Below, piece after piece: positions 8,701 to 15,882 of a DNA stretch of 64,000 nt. The DNA lies in the NCBI GenBank assembly GCA_028278645.1, contig JANQDZ010000073.1, positions 1 to 64,000 on the forward strand. Reading direction: 5' to 3'. The translations under genes and the position numbers were made by a program. The DNA comes from Longimicrobiales bacterium. GTDB taxonomy: Bacteria; Gemmatimonadota; Gemmatimonadetes; Longimicrobiales; Gaopeijiaceae. Under the pieces are notes generated by a model, which did no database searches, had not been told where the DNA came from, and saw nothing but the letters and a program-made list of their open reading frames with translations. Position 1 is the first letter of the stretch; the number at the start of each line of letters is the position of its first letter.

Positions 8701-9618
8701 ATGTGGGTCTGGCCGAAGTCGCTACCTCTCTTTCTGATCCTTGGCCTTCTTCCCGTCCAAGCGGCGAATGCTCAACAAGATTTGGACGCGGTCGAGGTCC
8801 GGGTCAGCCCGATTCGGGGTGGAGTTCATCTGGTTATGGCAGCGGGAGGGAATCTGGCGGCCTTCATCGGGGCAGACGGGATTCTCATGGTGGACGCGGA
8901 TTTCGCCGAGATGTCTCACCGTCTCATCCCAACGATGAAGGAACTGGGAAGCCCAGACCCGAATGTCCGGTACCTGGTGAACACCCACTGGCACTTCGAC
9001 CACACCGGTGGGAATGAACCTTTCGCCGCTGCCGGGGCAACGATCATCGCCCACGAAGGTGTGGCCAGGCTCCTCTCGTCGGACCAGGTGATGGCGGCGG
9101 TGGGCGGCCGTGAGGTCCCGGCGGCACCCGAGTCGGCTCGCCCGGTGCTTACGTTCACTGACCGCATGAACCTGACCTTCAACGGGGATCTGATCCACCT
9201 GGTTCACATGCCGAACGCCCACACCAACGGAGACATCGTCGTCCACTTCAGCGGTGCCGACGTGATCCACATGGGAGATCTGTTCTTCAACGGCCGGTAT
9301 CCCTTCATCGATGTGGACAACGGAGGCAACATCTCCGGCATGATCCGGGCGGTGGAAGAAGTCCTTGACCATTCACTGGAAACAACCGCCTTCATCCCCG
9401 GGCATGGACCCCTGGCGGACCGAGACGATCTCCTGGCTTACAGAGGTATGCTCAGAACCGTCCGGGCCAGGGTGCGGACGTTGCTGGACGCCGGGAAGAG
9501 CCGAGACGAGGTCATCGCCGAGAAACCCACCCAAGACCTGGATGAGGTCTGGGGTTCGGGCATGGCCCCGGATCGTTTCGTGGGCCTGGCGTACGATGGA
9601 ATGGTGCGAGGCGGCTGA
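8701..9618 (+). CDS. exported metallo-beta-lactamase-fold hydrolase
   Basis: The 305-residue protein starts at ATG 8701 behind a strong GGAGGAAATC ribosome site and has a signal peptide ending near NAQQ. The MBL dinuclear site is complete: NTHWHFDH (HxHxDH), the His of PNAHTNGD, the Asp of HMGDLFF and the His of IPGHGP. The family hydrolyses diverse ester, amide or thioester substrates. The sequence does not identify this one, and resistance to beta-lactams should not be assumed. The DUF1684 gene follows in the same direction after 60 bp. Confidence 0.88.
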   Translation: MWVWPKSLPLFLILGLLPVQAANAQQDLDAVEVRVSPIRGGVHLVMAAGGNLAAFIGADGILMVDADFAEMSHRLIPTMKELGSPDPNVRYLVNTHWHFDHTGGNEPFAAAGATIIAHEGVARLLSSDQVMAAVGGREVPAAPESARPVLTFTDRMNLTFNGDLIHLVHMPNAHTNGDIVVHFSGADVIHMGDLFFNGRYPFIDVDNGGNISGMIRAVEEVLDHSLETTAFIPGHGPLADRDDLLAYRGMLRTVRARVRTLLDAGKSRDEVIAEKPTQDLDEVWGSGMAPDRFVGLAYDGMVRGG

Positions 9619-9678
9619 GGGATCAGGAACCAGATCAAAGGTCCTGTGAGTTAAAAAGGCATAGGAGACGAGAGCCCA

Positions 9679-10611
9679 ATGTTCGGAATAACGACTCCCT
9701 CGAAGCCCCCGATCGGTCCGGCCATCGTTGCGGCCCTGACCGTTTTCGGGGCAGTGGCCTGCGCCCCCGACCTCCCGCAGATGGATCCGGAGGTGCACCG
9801 ATCCGAGATCGAGGATTGGCAGGTCGGGAGGGTGGAGGGGTTAAAGGCGCCGGACGGATGGCTGTCCGTGGTGGGCTTGGACTGGTTGGATCCCGGGGAG
9901 AACACCGTCGGAACGGATTCGTCCAACGCCATCGTATTCCCCCCGGTGCCTGGTGTCCCGGCTCGGATCGGCTCTTTCTTTCTGGAAGACGGCGTGGTCC
10001 GGATGGAGGTCGAACCGGGTGTGGCGGTCACCCACGACGGGGACGCAGTCTCAAGCCTCACTCTTTTTCCGGGGGAGGGTGGACGCCCCCCCACGGTTCG
10101 CCTGGCCTCCCTCCGATGGCAGGTCATCCAACGGCAGGACCTGATCGGGATCCGTCTCCGAGATACGGCCAACGCTGCAATCGCCGAATTCGAAGGAATC
10201 AGCATGTTTCCGGTGAGCCTCGATTGGCGCATACCGGCCACCTTCGACCGGTACGATCCCCCTCGGATGATCGAGGTCCCCAATGTCCTCGGGCAGATTT
10301 CCGAACAGCCATCCCCCGGAGCAGTCGTGTTCCGGGTCGGGGGGGAGCGGTTACGTCTGGATGTTACCGGGAACCCCGGGGGCCAGTCCTTCTCGGTCGT
10401 TTTTGGGGATGAGACCAACGGGCTGGAAACCTATGGAGGTGGCCGGTTCCTCACGGTCCCGGCGCCGGACGAGGAGGGCAGACTCGTCATAGACTTCAAC
10501 CGATCCTACAACCCGCCATGTGTGTTCACGGCTTTTGCGACCTGTCCCCTTCCCCCTCCGCAAAACAAGCTCCCAGTCCGAATCGAGGCCGGCGAAATGG
10601 GTAGGCACTGA
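9679..10611 (+). CDS. DUF1684 lipoprotein
   Basis: The 310-residue protein has a lipoprotein signal with the cleavage cysteine in GAVACAPD (about residue 28). The DUF1684 signature is very clear at the C-terminus: DFNRSYNPPC, then FATCPLPPPQNKLPV. The middle contains the family's WLSVVGLDWLD strand near the start of the domain. The function of DUF1684 is unknown to me. The conserved Cys and Asn residues at the end look like a functional site. Likely outer-membrane or periplasmic lipoprotein. It converges with the tlpA-like gene 10 bp downstream. Confidence 0.85.
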   Translation: MFGITTPSKPPIGPAIVAALTVFGAVACAPDLPQMDPEVHRSEIEDWQVGRVEGLKAPDGWLSVVGLDWLDPGENTVGTDSSNAIVFPPVPGVPARIGSFFLEDGVVRMEVEPGVAVTHDGDAVSSLTLFPGEGGRPPTVRLASLRWQVIQRQDLIGIRLRDTANAAIAEFEGISMFPVSLDWRIPATFDRYDPPRMIEVPNVLGQISEQPSPGAVVFRVGGERLRLDVTGNPGGQSFSVVFGDETNGLETYGGGRFLTVPAPDEEGRLVIDFNRSYNPPCVFTAFATCPLPPPQNKLPVRIEAGEMGRH

Positions 10612-10621
10612 CCCGCGCGGA

Positions 10622-11197
10622 TCATTTCCCGGAGTTGACCCCCCTTCCGAGGAACCCTCGGATCATCTCCACGGCCCGGGGTTCGTCCCATTCCCTCGGC
10701 CCCCGGATCCTTTCCGCAATTCGCCCTTCCCTATCCAGGACGTAGGACTCCGGAACTCCGGAAGCCTGATAGGTCGTAGAAATCTCGCCCGTAGGATCAT
10801 GCAGGATCGTAAAGCTTAAACCCAAGGAGTCCGCGAAGGCCCGAAGCTTCCCTCCAAGGGGATTCCTTGGATCGTCGTCCGGGGGAGCCCGGTCGATGCT
10901 CACGGCCAATATCCGGAAATCTCCATCCGCTATCTCGTCGAAGAGCCGCTGCATGGAAGGCATCTCTTCCTTGCAGGGGGTGCACCAGGTCGCCCAGATG
11001 TTCAAGAGGAGTACGTTCCCCCGAAAGTCCTCCAACGACCTGGGGGTACCCTGGAGATCCACCAACGCAAAATCCGGCGCTGGCCCGCCGACCTCCACGG
11101 GCACGTAGGTCTCTCGGGAGAGCCAGGCGAATAGAACGACCAGCCCCAAAACCAGTCCGGTACCGACATAAGGAAGGGATTTCTTCACGGTGCCCAT
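10622..11197 (-). CDS. TlpA-like membrane-anchored thiol:disulfide oxidoreductase
   Basis: The 191-residue protein has an N-terminal membrane anchor (residues about 9-26), then a thioredoxin fold of the AhpC-TSA/TlpA type with redox motif WATWCTPCKEEMPS (CxxC) and a cis-Pro region in SGVPESYVLD. It would act in the periplasm as a thiol reductant or in cytochrome maturation. It is last in the minus-strand group IPT lipoprotein, BNR/BACON protein, small lipoprotein, tlpA, following the previous stop by about 23 bp. The grouping suggests cotranscription, though tlpA could have its own target. Confidence 0.9.
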   Translation of the reverse strand: MGTVKKSLPYVGTGLVLGLVVLFAWLSRETYVPVEVGGPAPDFALVDLQGTPRSLEDFRGNVLLLNIWATWCTPCKEEMPSMQRLFDEIADGDFRILAVSIDRAPPDDDPRNPLGGKLRAFADSLGLSFTILHDPTGEISTTYQASGVPESYVLDREGRIAERIRGPREWDEPRAVEMIRGFLGRGVNSGK

Positions 11198-11220
11198 TCC
11201 GAGGTCTCGCCTCCGCTGCT

Positions 11221-11628
11221 CTATCGTTCTACGACCAGAGTCACGGCCGACGCCGATCCCTGCTCATACGTGTCCCTTGCCGCAACCTGTTCCACGGTCG
11301 CGCTGTAGTTAGCGGCCATCTCCACGTCAGGTACGAGGACCTCCGCAACGATCCCACCGGTTGTGAGATTTCCGGCCACTATCACACGCCTCGACGAACC
11401 GACGGAAGACGTGAAGAGGTCGGGATAGGCCGACTGGATGGAATCGATCTGCCCGCCTGAGATGGTGAACATGATCCCGCCGTCATTTGCGTTCGGAGTG
11501 GTGAGACGGACCTTCAGCCACCCCGCGATGGGGTCCTTGTCGGGCTTCGGGCCGGACGGGCCCGAGTCTCCGCAGCTGAGGGCGAAACCTCCGGTCAAGA
11601 CAAGAAGAACTACCAGAAAGCGCCTCAT
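11221..11628 (-). CDS. small lipoprotein of unknown function
   Basis: This 135-residue protein has a clear lipobox (GGFALSCGDS, Cys about residue 19), a Gly/Pro/Lys-rich linker, and a beta-rich domain of about 100 residues. I do not recognise the family, though the strand pattern resembles small cohesin-like or Ig-like domains. Its ATG overlaps the stop of the upstream BNR/BACON gene as ATGA (11628-11625), indicating translational coupling. The two products are probably made together and may associate at the cell surface. Confidence 0.7.
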   Translation of the reverse strand: MRRFLVVLLVLTGGFALSCGDSGPSGPKPDKDPIAGWLKVRLTTPNANDGGIMFTISGGQIDSIQSAYPDLFTSSVGSSRRVIVAGNLTTGGIVAEVLVPDVEMAANYSATVEQVAARDTYEQGSASAVTLVVER

Positions 11629-14600
11629 GATCCACCTCCCGATCCCTTGGCAGGCCCTGTCTTGAAAAGCTGGGCTAAGAAATCCCCGAGATTGTACGCC
11701 CCGTCCCCGTTACCCTGAATGTCCAGGAACCGTTGTTGGAGATCGTCGAGGCAAGGTGATCCCAGCAGGTGATCGGCCGCACAGTCCATTGGCACGAACG
11801 GGGCACTTAGCGTGAAGGTGTCGGTCAAAACCGCCTGGCCTCCGTTGGTGCTCTCCACCGTAATCGTGCCCGTGTATGTCCCCAGTGCCAATCCCGCGGG
11901 ATTCCGGGCGAACCGGAGTACGCCGTTACCGGAACCGCTGGCCACCGTGAGGGAAAGCCAAGGAGTGTCAGAAACGGCGGTCCACTGGGTCGCACCACCA
12001 CCAGCAATGAGGACCCTGGCGGAGTCGTGAACCAGATCAACGCTTCCCGCGAGGGCATGGGCGGTTCGAAGCGTTGGGTCCAAACCCACCGGCGGTGAGT
12101 TCATGACCAAGCTGTCGATGATCAGGGTCGGAGTACCGTCGGCTCCGACGGATGATACACGGATCGAATCAACGTAGACGCCCTCTTCGAGCCCCGTCGG
12201 ATCCTTGGTCCACTGGAGCGTCCCACTTCCCTGACGGCTCGGTGTATTGATGGTCAGCCATTCGGCTCCACCGTGGGAGGCCTCCCAGAGGGCGAAACGC
12301 GCATCGGATCCAGTGATCCCCACCGAGGCTGTCTCCACCACCGGTGTCAGGCTTCCCACCGCGGCGGTGTTGGTCCGGCTAACGGGGTCCACGGTCATTA
12401 CCCGGGGGGCACGGATCACAAATGTGTCCGCAACCTGCATCGGGCTGTCGATGGCACCGTCGGCGGCCACCTGGATGGTGGCCACATACGTCCCCTTTCC
12501 CAGCCCCGATGGATCCCTCGACCACCTGAGTCTCGAATTTCCAGTACCGGTGGGCGTGGACACGGAGATCCAGGGGTCATCGCTGGTGGCGTTCCACTGG
12601 GCTTCGGCGGAGCCGGTCCCGGTGAGTACCACCGAGGCTGAATCGGGGCTGGTTACCGTGTTCCCGATGAGTTCGGATCCCTCCAGCCCTTTCGGGACCA
12701 CAGCCAAGGTCAAAGCCCGGTTCAGGGAGAGGGTGAACATCCCCCTGCCGTGGGTGGCGGCCAGCAGGACGCCCGTGCTCGCGTTGTAGGCAAGGTCGAA
12801 GACGGCAACGTTGGGGAGCCCGTCGTTCAGCTGTGTCCAGGTGCCCCCGGCGTCGAAAGTCACGAACACGCCGAGGTCGGTACCGATGAAAAGAGTGTTT
12901 TCTTCGGCGGGATCCAGGACGATGGCATTGACCGGAATATTCGGAAGGTCGCCGCTGATGTTCTCCCATGTTTGCCCGGCGTTGCTGCTGGCGTAGACGT
13001 GCCCGGAGCCATACCCGGAAACGGTGAGGAAAACCCTCTGCCAATTGGTGGGATCGACCGCGATGTCCTTGACGTACCGATTCGGGAGGCCAAGGGTGAT
13101 TTGGCTCCACGCCTCTCCCCCATCCTCGGTCCGATGCACCCCACCCGAGCTGGTGCCGACGTAGACCACGCTTGGATCGGAAGCAGCCGGTGCGATGGTC
13201 GATATTCGCCCGGGGAAGGGATCACTGATTGGCGTCCAGAACTCCGCACTGTTATCGGTCCGGTAGAGCCTCACCGTCCCGAAGTAGAGCCTCTCCGGGT
13301 CAACGGGATCCATGACGAGGGGAGGGATGAAGAGGGCGTTCTCCGAGACGTCGATTCCGTTCACCTTCCTGGCGAACGACCCCCCATCGGAGCGGCGAGG
13401 TCCACTATAAGAGGATTCGGACTTCCACTGGGTTTCTCCATATCGGACGTTGGGATCCCGGAAATTGATGGCCGTGAAACCTCCGTCCGCCCCGATGACG
13501 TGGTCGTACTCATCGGTCCCGTTCGACTCGAGGGTACCGTTGTCCTGGGTCCCACCCAGAGCCACGGCTGCTTCCCACGGGTGAAGAGAAACCCCTGGAT
13601 AAAACTGCGTGAGGGCCAGGTTCGTGTTCAAAGAAGTCCAGGCCTCTCCCGCGTTGGTGGAGCGGTATACTCCTCCGTCATTCCCCACATAGACCGTATT
13701 CGGGTCCTGGGGATCGAAGGTGATGAAGTGCTGATCCACGTGAATCCCCCTCCGGATATCCGAGAAGGAAATCCCCCCGTTGGCCGACCTGAAGAGGGAA
13801 ATCCCACCAAAGAAGACCAGGTTGGCATCCGACGGGGACACCGCAATGGTCATGTTGTACCAGCACTGTTTCCCACAACTGGCGGCATTGGCCGAAAGTT
13901 TGGTCCAGTTGGACCCTCCGTCGGTCGTCTTCCAAATGCCCAGAAGGTCCGATTCGCTGCGGTTTTGGATACTCGCGAAGACTGTCTCCGGAGCTGACGG
14001 AGCGATGGCCAGGTTGATGCGGGAAACGTCCTCGGTGGGGAATCCCTGGGCCATCTCCTCCCAGGTGACTCCCCCATCCGTGCTCTTGAACACACCTGTG
14101 TACCTGATGGAGGAATAGAGGACCCGGGAGTTGGCGGGATTCCGGACGAGGTCCGTGGCCGTCCCGTTGAGCACCAGAGTCCAGGAATCTCCTCCGTCGG
14201 TGGACCGGAAGAGTCCGTCGTCGCTGGCGGCCAAGATCGTGGTGGTTGCCACCGCACCGGCCGTGGTGGGATCGATGTCCACCCGTGCAATCCTCGAGTT
14301 GGCTACATCCTCGAAGGTGAATACCGACGCCCCGAGCTGTATCCAGGTTTCTCCCCCGTCCTCGGAACGGAGGACCCCGCATCCATAGTAAGAGTCACTG
14401 GAAAAGTGTTGTTCGCCGGTGCCGGCGTAGATGATCTCTGGGTTTACCGGGTCGATGGCGATGGACCCCATGGCCAGGGAACACTGGTCGTCGGTTTTCG
14501 GAGCCCAGGTCGCACCTCCGTCCGTACTCTTCCAAACACCTCCCTGAGCTCCTCCGATGTAGATGATATCGGAGTTGGTGGGGTGAACGGCGATGGCCGT

Positions 14601-14915
14601 CAGCCGCCCCGTGGAGGTCCCCGAAATGGGGATCCGCTCAGGGCCCAAAGGGGTCCAGGTAGTCCCCTGGATGGGCGGTGCGGCGGCTGAGGCGCCGAAC
14701 CGGCCCACCCCCATCTCGAGCCGGGCCCGCTGCAACGCTCCCCGTGGGATCTCGTTGAACGGGTAAGCCCGCTGCTCGAAAAAATACTCCCACCTCAACC
14801 TCGGGGTTTCAGGGGGTTCATCCGACTGGGAGAAGGAGGAGGTCGGGGTAAGAAGAACGAGAGCTAGACCTCCGAACCAGAAGAGGCACCGAAGCCCTGG
14901 GTGGCCTCCGGACAT
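11625..14915 (-). CDS. secreted Vps10/BNR propeller with BACON-like domains and C-terminal EF-hand/dockerin-like motif
   Basis: The 1096-residue product has a signal peptide (hydrophobic core near residues 8-25). About 700 residues of BNR/sortilin repeats follow (for example KSTDGGATW, RSEDGGETW, RTEDGGEAW). Three tandem BACON-like Ig domains of about 100 residues come next, each with a W-pW pattern and a GTY-x-TI-V strand. The C-terminus carries DIQGNGDGAYNLGDFLAQL, a Ca-loop-like element that I recall on other secreted proteins of this phylum and that may serve as a sorting or docking tag. The start at 14915 overlaps the upstream IPT gene's stop (TGATG), and the stop overlaps the next gene's ATG. 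An adhesive or polymer-binding surface role is inferred. Confidence 0.83.
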   Translation of the reverse strand: MSGGHPGLRCLFWFGGLALVLLTPTSSFSQSDEPPETPRLRWEYFFEQRAYPFNEIPRGALQRARLEMGVGRFGASAAAPPIQGTTWTPLGPERIPISGTSTGRLTAIAVHPTNSDIIYIGGAQGGVWKSTDGGATWAPKTDDQCSLAMGSIAIDPVNPEIIYAGTGEQHFSSDSYYGCGVLRSEDGGETWIQLGASVFTFEDVANSRIARVDIDPTTAGAVATTTILAASDDGLFRSTDGGDSWTLVLNGTATDLVRNPANSRVLYSSIRYTGVFKSTDGGVTWEEMAQGFPTEDVSRINLAIAPSAPETVFASIQNRSESDLLGIWKTTDGGSNWTKLSANAASCGKQCWYNMTIAVSPSDANLVFFGGISLFRSANGGISFSDIRRGIHVDQHFITFDPQDPNTVYVGNDGGVYRSTNAGEAWTSLNTNLALTQFYPGVSLHPWEAAVALGGTQDNGTLESNGTDEYDHVIGADGGFTAINFRDPNVRYGETQWKSESSYSGPRRSDGGSFARKVNGIDVSENALFIPPLVMDPVDPERLYFGTVRLYRTDNSAEFWTPISDPFPGRISTIAPAASDPSVVYVGTSSGGVHRTEDGGEAWSQITLGLPNRYVKDIAVDPTNWQRVFLTVSGYGSGHVYASSNAGQTWENISGDLPNIPVNAIVLDPAEENTLFIGTDLGVFVTFDAGGTWTQLNDGLPNVAVFDLAYNASTGVLLAATHGRGMFTLSLNRALTLAVVPKGLEGSELIGNTVTSPDSASVVLTGTGSAEAQWNATSDDPWISVSTPTGTGNSRLRWSRDPSGLGKGTYVATIQVAADGAIDSPMQVADTFVIRAPRVMTVDPVSRTNTAAVGSLTPVVETASVGITGSDARFALWEASHGGAEWLTINTPSRQGSGTLQWTKDPTGLEEGVYVDSIRVSSVGADGTPTLIIDSLVMNSPPVGLDPTLRTAHALAGSVDLVHDSARVLIAGGGATQWTAVSDTPWLSLTVASGSGNGVLRFARNPAGLALGTYTGTITVESTNGGQAVLTDTFTLSAPFVPMDCAADHLLGSPCLDDLQQRFLDIQGNGDGAYNLGDFLAQLFKTGPAKGSGGGS

Positions 14916-15331
14916 CAGTCCCCCCTCGTTACGGTAAATGTCACTGCGTCGCTGGTTCCGGCCGAGGTTGTCACGGTGATGAGATACTCCCCTGGTCCGA
15001 CGATCTGGGGGGGCGCCTCCCCAGTGCTTGGATATTCCTTCGGCACCCAAAACCGCAGCTTGGTTCCGCCCTCCGAGGACTCCAAGCCCTCGATGGAAAT
15101 ACCCCCGAAGGTGACGATATTGCCCCTGTCTTCGAACCCGACGCCCTCGATGGTGACTTCGACGGGATAAGCCTCTCCGGCTGGCCCTGAGGAGGGGGAG
15201 AAGCTGGAAATGACCGGGCCTGTGTCCATCTCGGTTCCGGGGTTGGGAGGAGGATTCCCGGCACACGCCAGGGCGACTGATACGGCCATCACAGATGTGC
15301 CCTGACGGCCAAGTCGATGGAGGTTGAGCAC
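14915..15331 (-). CDS. IPT/TIG-domain lipoprotein
   Basis: The 138-residue protein has a lipoprotein signal (Cys in ALACAGN) and one IPT/TIG Ig-like domain, seen from VISSFSPSSGPAGE to YLITVTTSAGTSDAVTFTV. IPT domains usually mediate surface or polysaccharide interactions. GTG 15331 is used here; an internal GTG-ATG about 13-14 codons later is an alternative start. It is the first gene of the coupled operon with the BNR/BACON protein, which suggests a partner lipoprotein for that large exported protein. Confidence 0.75.
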   Translation of the reverse strand: MLNLHRLGRQGTSVMAVSVALACAGNPPPNPGTEMDTGPVISSFSPSSGPAGEAYPVEVTIEGVGFEDRGNIVTFGGISIEGLESSEGGTKLRFWVPKEYPSTGEAPPQIVGPGEYLITVTTSAGTSDAVTFTVTRGD

Positions 15332-15474
15332 GTCCGATCCGTTCTGATAGGGGATTAGGATCCGGTCAGGATGCGAAAGATAGATGGATCCACCTTGTCT
15401 CGGCTACGGGTGCTTATTGAACCCAAGCCTCCTCCACCCCGTAACAGCCATGCAACCTTTTGGTCGGATTTCTC

Positions 15475-15510
15475 GTCTACATTATAGACTATCGGGTCTA
15501 CTTTGTAGTC
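15475..15510. promoter_or_regulatory. candidate PadR operator (repeated GTCTA/TAGAC half-sites)
   Basis: GTCTA 15475-15479, TAGAC 15485-15489 and GTCTA 15496-15500 form two overlapping perfect inverted repeats. CTAC-TTT-GTAG follows at 15498-15508. The cluster lies about 40 bp upstream of the PadR start and probably overlaps its promoter, consistent with autorepression of the padR-permease operon. The half-site also appears upstream of the first PadR gene (1210-1215). Confidence 0.5.
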
Positions 15511-15546
15511 GTTTTTGGTCTCACAGAATAACACGGAGGCGAACAC

Positions 15547-15882
15547 GTGGGTTCCCAGGGATTTCTCGGTGAGTTCGAACAACTCGTGCTACTCGCCGTC
15601 ATTCAAGAGGGAGATTCCGCTTTTGCTCTGGAGGTAAGGCGGATGATCGAGGACCGAACGGGCCGCTCCATTTCAAGGGGCGCGTTTTATACCACCCTGG
15701 ATCGCCTCGAGCGGAAGGGCATGGCGACCTGGACCCAGGAGACACCCAAAGATCAAAGAAGAAGAGCCCCCCTACGCCTATACCGCGTCACTCCAGAAGG
15801 GCTGGATGCCCTGCGAGAGTCTCGGCGTGCCCTGGACTCACTCTCCCGTGGGCTGGACGCTCTGCTGGAACGTGGCCGATGA
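15547..15882 (+). CDS. PadR-family regulator of the ADOP permease operon
   Basis: The 111-residue winged-helix protein shows the PadR pattern GEFEQLVLLAVIQ, then GAFYTTLDRLERKGM and LYRVTPEGLDALRESR. The GTG start at 15547 is preceded by CGGAGGCG, a good ribosome site. Its stop overlaps the start of the permease gene as ATGA, the arrangement normal for PadR/ADOP pairs. It is expected to repress its own operon through the inverted repeats just upstream. The inducer is unknown. Confidence 0.93.
   Translation: MGSQGFLGEFEQLVLLAVIQEGDSAFALEVRRMIEDRTGRSISRGAFYTTLDRLERKGMATWTQETPKDQRRRAPLRLYRVTPEGLDALRESRRALDSLSRGLDALLERGR

Noticed and set aside
12750-13997. Plus-strand open frame of 415 codons
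   Set aside because: Antisense to the BNR/BACON gene; no family features.
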